A stretch of 16,023 nucleotides of DNA from an uncultured Ruminococcus sp. (GCA_947178195.1 CAMWXM010000035.1:1-16023); one strand, 5' to 3'; shown: positions 1-7,094, numbered from the stretch's first letter. The notes: generated by a model from the sequence alone, not told the origin. Program-made: numbers and translations.

Positions 1-1331
1 TGGAGAACGATGAATTGTTTGGAATTTCAGCAGAAAACTGCTATTCAAATGTTCGCTTTGGACTGTTTGCAGCAGAGGAAATCACAGCCGCTGACGGCAG
101 CTCTATCCCCGAAGATGGACTTATCGCAGAGGTTTCTCTTGATGAAAATATGAAGGCTGTAATAACTGAAAAAGTTCCTTTTGCAAAGTATTACGTTCAG
201 GAAATCGCAACCGATGAACACTATATTTTAAACGGTGAAAAATACCTTGTAAGCTTTGAATATCAGGGTCAGGAAATGACCACAGTGTACGTGGATTGCG
301 GACAGTTCAAGAATCTACTCAAGCGTGGAACGGTTAAGGGAATCAAAGTAAATGAAGCCGATGAACCACTTGAAAATGCACTTTTTGGACTCTTTGATGC
401 AGATTGTACAGAGTTCACTTCTGACAATGCAATGATGACTTCTGAGTCCGATTCCAAAGGCGAATTTAGCTTTGAAGATGTGCCTTTCGGCAGTTATATT
501 GTCCGTGAAATTGCAGCTCCTACAGGCTATGTTTTAAGCGAGGAAAGCTATCCGGTAACTGCGTCTGAGGACGGTGAAACTATCAACATTCGTACAGTTA
601 ATGAGTCAATTGACGTTGAGATCAGCAAGTTTAACGTTTACGGTAAAGAGCTTTCAGGAGCAAAAATGCAGCTCATTGACAGTGACGGAAACGTTGTTGA
701 CGAATGGGTGTCGGACGGCACAAATCATGTTGTTACAAAGCTTCCGGCAGGCGGTTATACCTTGAAGGAAACTGCTGCTCCGGACGGATATATTATTGCC
801 ACAGATATCAGGTTTGAGGTCGATATTTACGGTAATGTAACTATTGAAAACATTGATTCTGCAGCGGTTTCCGAGGACGGAAATCCGCTGATAGTTATGA
901 TTGACGATACCACAAAGGTACAGATATCAAAGCAGGATATTACTACCGGAGAGGAACTTCCCGGAGCAAAATTTCAGGTAATCGACAAGGACGGAAATAT
1001 TGTTGAAGAGTGGACTTCTTCAAATGAACCTCATTTTATTGAAGCTGTTCTGAAAGCCGGAGAGAGTTATGTGCTTCATGAAATTACTGCTCCTGATGGC
1101 TACGAAATCGCCGCAGACGTGGAATTTACAGTCAACGCAGACGGAACAGTCACAGAGGTTGTAATGAAGGACGAGCATACTCCGACAACGTTCAGAACTC
1201 CGTACACAGGCGATAACGGCAGCGATTTTTTAGCGTGGATCATGATAGGCTTATCCCTTGCAATTGGCTCAGTTTTATTCATCTGCGGAAAGAAAAAGAT
1301 GTCCATGAAAGGCGTTCAGAATGAGGAATAA
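1..1331 (+). CDS. SpaA/Cna_B-type surface pilin or adhesin, sortase-anchored (5' partial)
   Basis: The reading frame is open from the window edge (first full codon at 3), so the N-terminus and signal peptide lie upstream; the TTG at 15 is not a credible start. About four Cna_B/SpaA-like beta-sandwich domains follow in tandem. Each of the last three begins with a strand carrying a Lys (VKGIK, VEISK, VQISK) and ends with a Glu-containing E-x-x-A-P-x-G-Y motif (REIAAPTGY, KETAAPDGY, HEITAPDGY), the layout in which Lys and Asn/Glu form internal isopeptide bonds in this family. The C-terminus has a TPYTG sorting motif (1197-1211), a hydrophobic helix and a KKK tail: a cell-wall sorting signal. The last bases overlap the next gene, a class B sortase, which is the obvious candidate anchoring enzyme. 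It probably acts as a surface adhesin or pilus subunit of a conjugative element; that role is inferred from context. Confidence 0.88.
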   Translation, partial: ENDELFGISAENCYSNVRFGLFAAEEITAADGSSIPEDGLIAEVSLDENMKAVITEKVPFAKYYVQEIATDEHYILNGEKYLVSFEYQGQEMTTVYVDCGQFKNLLKRGTVKGIKVNEADEPLENALFGLFDADCTEFTSDNAMMTSESDSKGEFSFEDVPFGSYIVREIAAPTGYVLSEESYPVTASEDGETINIRTVNESIDVEISKFNVYGKELSGAKMQLIDSDGNVVDEWVSDGTNHVVTKLPAGGYTLKETAAPDGYIIATDIRFEVDIYGNVTIENIDSAAVSEDGNPLIVMIDDTTKVQISKQDITTGEELPGAKFQVIDKDGNIVEEWTSSNEPHFIEAVLKAGESYVLHEITAPDGYEIAADVEFTVNADGTVTEVVMKDEHTPTTFRTPYTGDNGSDFLAWIMIGLSLAIGSVLFICGKKKMSMKGVQNEE

Positions 1332-2082
1332 AATACTAAAAATCTCGGCGGTCGTTTTATCGATCGCCCTCCTTTTGGGAGGTTTGTTCTTGTTATTTCG
1401 TGATGATGTTCAGGTGAAAATTCAGCATGAAAAAATCAAGCCGTATGTGCCGGATTTTACTGTTCTGGAACTGTCGGAAGATAGTAATTCAGAAGAAGAA
1501 AATACCGCTGAAATTCCCGATGAAGCAGAGAAAAAGCTGATGGAACAGATGCAAAACTTATGCGAAAATTTTGACAATTCTATTGGTTGGATAAACGTTC
1601 CCGAAACTAAGATCAGCTACCCTGTTATGTACTCAGGCGACAACGATTTTTATCTTCACAGAGCCGTTGACGGCAGCTATCTGAGAGTGGGTTCGATCTT
1701 CCTCTATTACCGATGCAATGCCGATTTTACGGGAAGAATCAACGTTCTGTACGGTCACAACATGAGCGACGGAAGTATGTTTGCGGATGTGATGAAGTTC
1801 ATCGACAGCGACTATTTTGACAGTCACAATTACGGCTGGCTGACCACCGAAAATGCTGTGTACAAAATCAACTTTTTCTCGCTGTCTCAGCCGGAAAATT
1901 ATGATGATTTTTACGATGTGTCAGCTGACGTGAATGTGTGGTTGAATAACCTTAGAGCCAATTCTTTTATTTGGAGAAATATTTGCGTTTCTGAGAATGA
2001 TCAGTTTATTTCGCTGTCAACTTGTACCGGTTCTGAGGGCAGCTCAAGGACTGTTCTGACAGGAAAGTTATGTAAAATATGA
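1321..2082 (+). CDS. srtB: Class B sortase
   Basis: This 253-residue protein has an N-terminal membrane anchor (about residues 5-26, rich in L, A, V and F), an acidic linker, then a sortase fold. The catalytic residues are visible: His146 in YGHNMSDGSMF, Cys235 in ISLSTCTG and Arg243 in SSRTVLTG. The YGHN signature and the short Cys-to-Arg spacing fit class B. The family cleaves a sorting motif between Thr and Gly and transfers the protein to an amine nucleophile on the outer face of the membrane. The start codon lies 11 bases inside the preceding SpaA gene in another frame, so the two are probably translationally coupled; the natural substrate is then the TPYTG signal of that neighbour. Membrane-anchored sortases of this kind next to SpaA proteins are common in clostridial conjugative elements. 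Confidence 0.93.
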   Translation: MRNKILKISAVVLSIALLLGGLFLLFRDDVQVKIQHEKIKPYVPDFTVLELSEDSNSEEENTAEIPDEAEKKLMEQMQNLCENFDNSIGWINVPETKISYPVMYSGDNDFYLHRAVDGSYLRVGSIFLYYRCNADFTGRINVLYGHNMSDGSMFADVMKFIDSDYFDSHNYGWLTTENAVYKINFFSLSQPENYDDFYDVSADVNVWLNNLRANSFIWRNICVSENDQFISLSTCTGSEGSSRTVLTGKLCKI

Positions 2083-2084
2083 AA

Positions 2085-2099
2085 CCAGCGTGACGCTGG
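2085..2099 (+). repeat. Short GC-rich palindrome after the sortase gene
   Basis: CCAGCGT-G-ACGCTGG is a near-perfect palindrome starting 2 bases after the sortase stop codon. No T-run follows, so it is not a canonical terminator. It could be a weak RNA hairpin protecting the upstream transcript end or a protein-binding site. It is the only clear structure in the 94-base gap before the DUF3852 gene. Confidence 0.4.
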
Positions 2100-2176
2100 A
2101 CCCATACGCACATTTCACCAACTTGTAAATGTTACTAAACACTTGCGAGGAAAATAAATTGAAAAGGGGTTTTTAT

Positions 2177-2500
2177 ATGAAAAAAAGAACATTTATAACT
2201 TTAATTAACATCGCTGTGATGACCGTTTTTTGCGGTCTGACAGCATATGCAAGCGGCGATGTTGCCGGAGCTGTGGAGGGTACTTGGAGTACCGCAAGGT
2301 CACAGGTGGTGTCGGTTGTGGACAACGTTGTATTCCCTGTGATCGACGTAATTCTGGCGGTTTTATTGTTTGTTAAGATCGCACTCGCATATCTCGACTA
2401 CCGAAAACATGGTCAGTTGGAATGGACGCCAATTGCCATTATTTTCGGCTGTCTTATCTTCACTCTGACTGCTCCGCTGTATATCTGGTCTATTGTTTAA
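2177..2500 (+). CDS. DUF3852-like small membrane protein of a conjugative element
   Basis: The start at 2177 is preferred over the in-frame ATG at 2129 because AAAGGGG (2163-2169) sits 7 bases upstream and the protein then opens with a clean signal peptide (MKKRTF, hydrophobic core, cleavage likely after the second Ala of AYAS). The 107-residue product continues with a short polar region and two membrane helices separated by a loop with DYRKHGQ-EWTP. This size and layout match, from memory, DUF3852 proteins found in clostridial integrative conjugative elements. With a signal peptide plus two helices it is shaped like a VirB2/TrbC-type pilin, but no sequence link to those is visible and the role is unproven. 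It lies between the sortase and a lipoprotein, in the same direction. Confidence 0.75.
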   Translation: MKKRTFITLINIAVMTVFCGLTAYASGDVAGAVEGTWSTARSQVVSVVDNVVFPVIDVILAVLLFVKIALAYLDYRKHGQLEWTPIAIIFGCLIFTLTAPLYIWSIV

Positions 2501-2515
2501 GAGGAGGTATTGTGC

Positions 2516-3226
2516 ATGAAAAAAGCGTATTTAGCAGCAATCGCAGCGATGATTACAATGACAGTAACTGCTTGTGGAACTATCTCTCCCCCTGTTCAGA
2601 CGCCGCCCGAAACGGCGGTTACTGAAGCGGTCGAACCTACTGAAGAACCTACCTCCCCTAAAGAAGTTATCGACAGATCAGAGGAAGAACAGATAAAATC
2701 AAACACCTTTATTGCGGAGTTTTTTGACTCAAATATTCTGTTTGCAGACGTGCAGAATCTTGTTGCGGAATCCATGAAAAACTGCACCTTTGAGAATCAG
2801 ACAGAGGCATCTAACGGTATTCAAAAGATATCGCTGAAAAACTCTAACGGCGGCGGTATTCTGAATGTGATGTGTATCGATCTGAGCCAGAGCAGCATCA
2901 GCTATGGTCTTGAATATATTCTTGAAAACTTCGGCAATTACTACTTCGGCTTGACCGCCGCACAGATGAACGGTATCACTGAGGACGATTTTGTGTCCAA
3001 TTACAGAATGATAAATTCTGTACTTTCAAAGGGAAAATATCAGCGTTACAGTTCAGTTCAGAAAACCGATGGAATAGCTGCACAGTTTGGTTATACCGAA
3101 ACTTATGCCGTACTTGCCGAGGGTAAACTGACCGTAGTATCGGGAGCGTTTCTCAGTTCTGATATGATGGACAGGCAAAATTTTATGCAGCTTATAGCTA
3201 AGTTTGCGGAGAATATCAAATATTAA
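2516..3226 (+). CDS. Putative lipoprotein of unknown function
   Basis: GAGGAGG at 2501-2507 lies 8 bases before the ATG at 2516, so this start is chosen over the TTG at 2510, which would be too close. The 236-residue protein has a type II signal peptide: MKKAYL, a hydrophobic stretch and a lipobox TVTAC with the lipidated Cys at residue 20. A Pro/Glu/Thr-rich linker of about 35 residues follows, as expected for a tethered extracellular protein, then a mixed alpha/beta domain of about 170 residues. I do not recognise that domain. It starts 15 bases after the DUF3852 gene and is probably co-transcribed with it, which suggests a cell-surface function in the conjugation module. No catalytic motif is apparent. 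Confidence 0.78.
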   Translation: MKKAYLAAIAAMITMTVTACGTISPPVQTPPETAVTEAVEPTEEPTSPKEVIDRSEEEQIKSNTFIAEFFDSNILFADVQNLVAESMKNCTFENQTEASNGIQKISLKNSNGGGILNVMCIDLSQSSISYGLEYILENFGNYYFGLTAAQMNGITEDDFVSNYRMINSVLSKGKYQRYSSVQKTDGIAAQFGYTETYAVLAEGKLTVVSGAFLSSDMMDRQNFMQLIAKFAENIKY

Positions 3227-3236
3227 TATTACATGA

Positions 3237-3265
3237 TTCACTAAAAATCGACTGCAGCATATGAT
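3237..3265 (+). promoter_or_regulatory. Candidate sigma-A promoter before the small 73-residue gene
   Basis: TTCACT (3237-3242, 4 of 6 matches to TTGACA) and TATGAT (3260-3265, 5 of 6 to TATAAT) are separated by exactly 17 bases. They lie in the 73-base gap after the lipoprotein gene, about 35 bases before the start at 3300. The spacing is ideal, but in AT-rich DNA such a match can occur by chance. Confidence 0.35.
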
Positions 3266-3299
3266 ATTCATAGGAATCTAAAACCAAGGAGTGAGAACT

Positions 3300-3521
3300 A
3301 TGATGACGATGTGTGCAGTTATTCTGGAAATCGATGGTAGAAGGCTTCTTGTCCGTGACAGCAAAACGGATCAGGAAATTGTTGTAAACACACGCTGTAA
3401 CTGCAATTTCCGTGTCGGTGACAGAGTAATAATTTTTCACAGCGGCGCTATGACTATGAGTATTCCTCCACAGATAAGCGCAATAAGAATACGAAAAGCG
3501 CCGTTTAATATTTGCTTTTAA
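3300..3521 (+). CDS. Small conserved-looking protein, function unknown
   Basis: The ATG at 3300 is chosen because AAGGAG (3286-3291) lies 8 bases upstream; the in-frame GTG at 3291 overlaps that site. The 73-residue product has no signal peptide or membrane helix. It alternates hydrophobic and polar residues in short strands (AVILEI, RLLVRD, QEIVVNT, GDRVIIFHS) followed by MTMSIPPQISAI and a basic end. This pattern is compatible with a small all-beta barrel such as an OB fold, and the VRD and VGDRV pieces recall nucleic-acid-binding barrels. That is a guess from pattern only. It contains a Cys-Asn-Cys pair near residue 34 but no obvious zinc site. A strong terminator hairpin starts 9 bases after its stop codon, so it may end a transcription unit. 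Confidence 0.7.
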   Translation: MMTMCAVILEIDGRRLLVRDSKTDQEIVVNTRCNCNFRVGDRVIIFHSGAMTMSIPPQISAIRIRKAPFNICF

Positions 3522-3530
3522 ATAATTATG

Positions 3531-3567
3531 AGTCCGTTTCCGATATTTATCAGAAACGGACTTTTTT
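3531..3567 (+). terminator. Intrinsic terminator or attenuator hairpin in the Toprim 5' leader
   Basis: AGTCCGTTTC (3531-3540) pairs perfectly with GAAACGGACT (3553-3562); the 12-base loop can add an inner GAT/ATC pairing. Six T residues (3562-3567) follow directly, giving a textbook rho-independent terminator on the + strand. It ends only about 6 bases before the AGGAGG of the Toprim gene, leaving no room for a promoter in between. Toprim expression from upstream therefore needs read-through. Confidence 0.85.
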
Positions 3568-3586
3568 ACGTGCAGGAGGTGAAAAA

Positions 3587-4996
3587 ATGCCGTATATCCC
3601 ATTTACAGAAGAACAAAAAGTGACCGTAAACAGCGTAGATTTAGCGGATTTTCTGCGGTTAAGGGGCGAAAGATTAGAAAGCGCCGGACGTGAGTACAAG
3701 CTGATCTACAGCGACGGTTCAGGCAGCCACGACAGCATAACCATCCGTGGATCTACTTGGTTCGATCACAAGAATCAGGTTGGTGGCGGAGCAATAAAAT
3801 TCATGCAATACCACTATGGAATGGACTTTCCGACAGCGGTACAGGAATTATTAGGACAGAGAATAACTCCTCTGTCCCCTGTTTCTCAAAGGACGACTGT
3901 TAAAGAAGAAAAACCAAAAATATTCAAGCTGCCGGAAGCCAATGAAAATATGCACAGGGTGTTCGCATATCTCATAAAACAGCGGTTTATCGCTCCTGAT
4001 ATAATCAGTTTTTTTGCGAAAAATCATACGCTGTATGAGGATAGAAAACATCATAATGCGGTATTTGTGGGTATTGACGAGGACGGAGTCCCAAGACAGG
4101 CTCACAAGCGAGGAACGGCGACTTTTGGAAAATCTTTCCGGCAGACTGTAAAGGGTTCGGATACAAAATACAGCTTCTCTCACTTCGGAAAATCCGAGAA
4201 ACTGTTCGTATTCGAAGCTCCAATCGACCTTTTGTCGTATCTCACACTGAATTCGCAGGATTGGCAGCAACACTCGTATATCGCTATGAACGGTGTGTAT
4301 GAAAACGCGGTTTTAACGGCGTTAAAAGGGCATTCAAATTTGTCTGAAATTATACTCTGTACTGATAATGATATCGGAGGCATCAACGCTGCTGACAGGC
4401 TTCGGGACATTTTGAAAGAAAACGGATACCCTGATATTAAGCGGATTCTGCCGACTAATAAGGATTGGAATGAGGATTTAAAACAGCTTAAGGTTGTTGA
4501 TTTTCTGCCTGCCGTTCCACATAAGCAAAAGGGAGAATATCATCGTCAGGCTGAAGATTTGGAGTATCTGAAATGCCGTCCCGAAAAGCTGAAATCGCAG
4601 ATCTATGCGGCTTTTAAAAATAATCAATACAGGTATCTGGCTGAGTATGCGCTTGCAGGCTCAGCTTTTTTCTTGCCCAAGACACAGCGGTTAAGCGATG
4701 AAAACAGGGCGTTTTTAAGGCTTCAAAGCAAGCTTAAGGACGATTACAAGGCGTATACGGACAAGGGCAAAAGGTTGCAGAAACAGCGGAATTTGAGCGA
4801 TTCTGTGCAGGCTGTAATGCATGATTTAAAGCAGACCGCACGTACCCGTGAGCAGTCCATAAATACAGCAAAACTGCTGTTTCAGCTTGCGGATAATGCT
4901 GTCAGAATGGAGGTGGAAAATGCGTTGTCACAACCGATTCAGGAGCAGTGTGAGGATATTGAAATTGTTCATGAACCGTGCATGGAATTCAGTTAA
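3587..4996 (+). CDS. DUF3991/Toprim domain protein (primase-like, conjugative element type)
   Basis: The ATG at 3587 follows AGGAGG (3574-3579) at 7 bases, which beats the far upstream in-frame start at 3512 that would read through the terminator hairpin. The 469-residue protein has three parts: an N-terminal primase-like region (about 1-90, with STWFDHKNQVGGGAIKF, resembling the CHC2 fold but without zinc cysteines); a DUF3991-like region (about 115-190); and a Toprim domain with the conserved Glu210 in VFEAPIDLLSY and the acidic pair Asp260/Asp262 in CTDNDIGG. A Lys-rich, probably helical tail follows. Such proteins occur in mobile elements and are thought to take part in primer synthesis or DNA processing; activity here is not shown. 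The extreme C-terminus (from about 4975) falls at the boundary with the tail cluster, so its last few residues may not be native. Confidence 0.85.
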   Translation: MPYIPFTEEQKVTVNSVDLADFLRLRGERLESAGREYKLIYSDGSGSHDSITIRGSTWFDHKNQVGGGAIKFMQYHYGMDFPTAVQELLGQRITPLSPVSQRTTVKEEKPKIFKLPEANENMHRVFAYLIKQRFIAPDIISFFAKNHTLYEDRKHHNAVFVGIDEDGVPRQAHKRGTATFGKSFRQTVKGSDTKYSFSHFGKSEKLFVFEAPIDLLSYLTLNSQDWQQHSYIAMNGVYENAVLTALKGHSNLSEIILCTDNDIGGINAADRLRDILKENGYPDIKRILPTNKDWNEDLKQLKVVDFLPAVPHKQKGEYHRQAEDLEYLKCRPEKLKSQIYAAFKNNQYRYLAEYALAGSAFFLPKTQRLSDENRAFLRLQSKLKDDYKAYTDKGKRLQKQRNLSDSVQAVMHDLKQTARTREQSINTAKLLFQLADNAVRMEVENALSQPIQEQCEDIEIVHEPCMEFS

Positions 4997-6080
4997 TGCG
5001 ATAGGGGGTGTTCGTGATTTGTTCTTAAATGCGCAGACACTTTATGCGTACAAGCTGACATCAGGCGGTAAGAAAGCAAGCAATGATCTTGCAAAAGCAC
5101 ATTATACCGGGATCAGAGGAAACGACTTAAAAATTGTGATCCAAAAGAACGCTGATGATGAAGCGTTGTTTAATGTAGATACTTTGCTTGGTGATATGAT
5201 TGTGGATGAGCAGACTGTAAAAACGGCAAAGGAATTAACTGCAAATGATTTTGTAGTTTTCAAAGATGCGGCAGAATTGACGGTAACGGCTGCAACTCCT
5301 CTCATTGGCGGTGAAAACGGAACTGTTAATGGCGAAGCTTATCAAAAATATCTTGACAAAATAGAATCTTACAGTTACAACACTATGGGCGTTGCAGTGA
5401 CAGACGATACAACAAAAATGCTGTTTGAATCCTTTGTTAAGAGACTGCGTGATGAAATGGGCGTTAAATTTCAGCTTGCACTTTACAATAGACCGTCTGA
5501 TTATTACGGCGTAATTAATGTCAAAAACAAAGTTCTGGACGAAGGGGCAAGTGAAGCAAGTCTTGTTTATTGGGTTACAGGAATTTCGGCAGGCTGCGAG
5601 GTAAACAGGAGTAACCAAAATAAAATTTATAACGGCGGCTTTTCTGTTGATGTGGGATACACTCAAACGCAGTTAAGACAGTCAATCAAAGCCGGAGAGT
5701 TTGTGCTTCATAAGGTCGGTTCGGATATTCGTGTGCTTGAAGATATAAACAGTATGGTTACTGTTTCCGATACTCAGGGTGAGATTTTCAAGGATAATCA
5801 GACTATACGCGTGATAGATCAGATCGCAAATGATATAGCCGTACTGTTTACCACTAAATATCTTGGTGTTGTACCTAATGATCCTGCCGGAAGAATTTCA
5901 CTCTGGTCTGATATTGTCAAACATCATGAACAGCTTCAGGAAATCAGGGCAATTGAAGATTTTGCGGATTCTGATATAACTGTTGAACGTGGAAACACCA
6001 AAAAGTCTGTTGTGGTTACTGACCTTGTAACCATAGTAAATACCATGAGTAAGCTTTATATGACCGTTACAGTAGCATAG
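4920..6080 (+). CDS. Contractile tail sheath protein (XkdK-like), N-terminally truncated and chimeric
   Basis: From about residue 39 (AIGGVRDLF) to the end the protein matches the XkdK/Phage_sheath_1 family: the L-Y-A-Y-K-L strand, the YTGIRGNDLKI motif, a central domain with SYNTMGVAVTD, and the C-terminal domain ending in TVTVA. The sheath polymerises around the tube and contracts to drive it through the envelope. Family members are about 440-470 residues (from memory) and the first 80 or so, including the N-terminal arm, are missing. The preceding 38 residues are basic and unlike any sheath; they are read from DNA overlapping the Toprim 3' end. The ATG at 4920 is chosen because GGAGGT (4909-4914) lies 5 bases upstream; a TTG at 4887 has no such site. 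The N-terminal arm normally links neighbouring subunits, so this product may not assemble. Confidence 0.82.
   Translation: MRCHNRFRSSVRILKLFMNRAWNSVNAIGGVRDLFLNAQTLYAYKLTSGGKKASNDLAKAHYTGIRGNDLKIVIQKNADDEALFNVDTLLGDMIVDEQTVKTAKELTANDFVVFKDAAELTVTAATPLIGGENGTVNGEAYQKYLDKIESYSYNTMGVAVTDDTTKMLFESFVKRLRDEMGVKFQLALYNRPSDYYGVINVKNKVLDEGASEASLVYWVTGISAGCEVNRSNQNKIYNGGFSVDVGYTQTQLRQSIKAGEFVLHKVGSDIRVLEDINSMVTVSDTQGEIFKDNQTIRVIDQIANDIAVLFTTKYLGVVPNDPAGRISLWSDIVKHHEQLQEIRAIEDFADSDITVERGNTKKSVVVTDLVTIVNTMSKLYMTVTVA
4975..5003 (+). other. Junction between conjugative-element DNA and tail-gene DNA
   Basis: Upstream of this point the sequence codes for a Toprim protein; from about 5001 the overlapping frame matches the interior of a contractile sheath protein, with no sheath N-terminus present. 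Hand-counted lines fall from about 45% GC (line 4681) to 37% (line 5161). No integrase, transposase, inverted repeat or att-like duplication is visible at the point. A GAATTC lies at 4985-4990, but at least five others occur in the window, so it is not evidence of cloning. The exact breakpoint cannot be fixed by eye; it could also be an assembly join. Confidence 0.6.
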
Positions 6081-6096
6081 AAAGGGGTGAAAAATA

Positions 6097-6579
6097 ATGC
6101 AGGACAATGTAGTTATGAAGGCTAAAGATACTATATCGGCTGCTTTGGCAGAATGTTATGTTACTATTGGAACACGACGCTATAATTTTATGCAGGCTAT
6201 CAATCTTGAAGCAAAGTTTGAGAAAACCAAAGTGGAAGTTCCTATTCTGGGTAAAACAGGAAAGGGCAATAAGGCTACTGGCTGGAAGGGTACAGGCAGT
6301 GCAACCTTCCACTACAATACTTCAATATTCCGTCAGATGATGCTTCACTATAAGGATACTGGAGAGGATATTTACTTTGAAATCCAGATTACAAACGAAG
6401 ATAAAACGTCAGCTGTTGGAAGGCAAACCGTAGTTCTTATCGACTGTAATATTGATGGTGGTATTTTAGCTAAATTTGATTCGGACGGCGAGTATCTTGA
6501 CGAGGATATGGACTTCACCTTTGAAGATTTTAAAATGCCGGAAGCCTTTAATGATCTTGAAGGGTTTGTTACAAATTAG
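6097..6579 (+). CDS. Tail tube protein (XkdM-like, DUF2001)
   Basis: This 160-residue protein matches the XkdM/DUF2001 tube family: an early GTRRYNFMQAINLEAK region, then PILGKTGKGNKATGWKGTG, a typical tube-family glycine-lysine loop, and the ending F-T-F-E-D-F-x-M-P-E-x-F with a short tail. Tube subunits stack as hexameric rings inside the sheath. AAAGGGGTG (6082-6090) precedes the ATG at 6097; an in-frame ATG at 6115 is less well placed. It follows the sheath stop codon by 16 bases, as in PBSX. A 16-bp hairpin lies right after the gene, which may help raise tube mRNA above that of the downstream genes, since tube is needed in many copies. The gene looks intact. Confidence 0.93.
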   Translation: MQDNVVMKAKDTISAALAECYVTIGTRRYNFMQAINLEAKFEKTKVEVPILGKTGKGNKATGWKGTGSATFHYNTSIFRQMMLHYKDTGEDIYFEIQITNEDKTSAVGRQTVVLIDCNIDGGILAKFDSDGEYLDEDMDFTFEDFKMPEAFNDLEGFVTN

Positions 6580-6587
6580 TAAGTCAA

Positions 6588-6629
6588 TAGTCTTTGATAC
6601 AAGAATAATGTCACTTGTATCAAAGACTA
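6588..6629 (+). promoter_or_regulatory. Long hairpin between tube and chaperone genes
   Basis: TAGTCTTTGATACAAG (6588-6603) and CTTGTATCAAAGACTA (6614-6629) form a perfect 16-bp stem with a 10-base loop. The stem is AT-rich and is followed by AAAAAATATTTTATT rather than a T-run, so it is a poor classical terminator. It occupies most of the 83-base gap, the largest gap in the tail cluster. A partial terminator, an RNase-processing or mRNA-stability element are all possible. Confidence 0.75.
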
Positions 6630-6662
6630 AAAAATATTTTATTAACGAAAGGATAATGAAAA

Positions 6663-7094
6663 ATGTCAAAATTCAGTAAATTTATGAAAGCCAACAAAAT
6701 CGAAAAGAAAAATGAAATGCATGCTGTTACAAAATCCCTTTGTGATGAGAACGGTAAGCCTCTTGAATGGGAATTCAAACATATCACTTCAAAAGAAAAT
6801 GAGCTTATACGTGAAGAGTGCATGACCGAAGTTCCGGTTAAAGGTAAACGTAATGTATATCGTCCGAAATTCAAAACGGCTCAGTACATACAGAAGATGA
6901 TCGCGGCTTCTGTTGTCACACCTGATTTGTTCGACGTTGAATTACAGAATTCATATGGAGTGGCAAATCCTGAAGATTTGCTTCTGACAATGGTTGATGA
7001 TCCGGGAGAATATAACGATCTTGCCGATTATGTACAGAAGCTTCAGGGCTTCAACGTATCTTTTGACGATATGGTAGACGAAGCAAAAAACTAA
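6663..7094 (+). CDS. Tail assembly chaperone, short form (XkdN-like)
   Basis: The 143-residue product matches the XkdN family of tail assembly chaperones: an N-terminal SKFSKFMKANKIEK helix, a beta region (PLEWEFKHITS), and a helical end with AQYIQKMIAASVVTPDLFD and LQGFNVSFDDMVDEAKN. In siphophages and myophages these proteins bind the tape measure before tube polymerisation. The ATG at 6663 follows GAAAGGA (6646-6652). The reading frame ends with GCA AAA AAC TAA, which is a programmed -1 frameshift site; ribosomes that slip make a 207-residue long form (see the extension). The short and long forms correspond to the G and G-T pair of phage lambda. Confidence 0.92.
   Translation: MSKFSKFMKANKIEKKNEMHAVTKSLCDENGKPLEWEFKHITSKENELIREECMTEVPVKGKRNVYRPKFKTAQYIQKMIAASVVTPDLFDVELQNSYGVANPEDLLLTMVDDPGEYNDLADYVQKLQGFNVSFDDMVDEAKN

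Noticed and set aside
3512..3586. Longer N-terminus for the Toprim protein starting at 3512
   Set aside because: It would be read through the terminator hairpin and has no ribosome site; AGGAGG with ideal spacing marks the ATG at 3587.
4985..4990. EcoRI site GAATTC at the element/tail junction as a sign of a cloning chimera
   Set aside because: At least five other GAATTC sites are visible elsewhere (for example near 4250, 6770, 6947, 9480 and 13043), so one at the junction is not informative.
6615..6643. Possible promoter (TTGTAT and TTTATT) before the chaperone gene
   Set aside because: The -35 would lie inside the hairpin stem, both boxes are weak, and a late tail operon is normally transcribed from further upstream.
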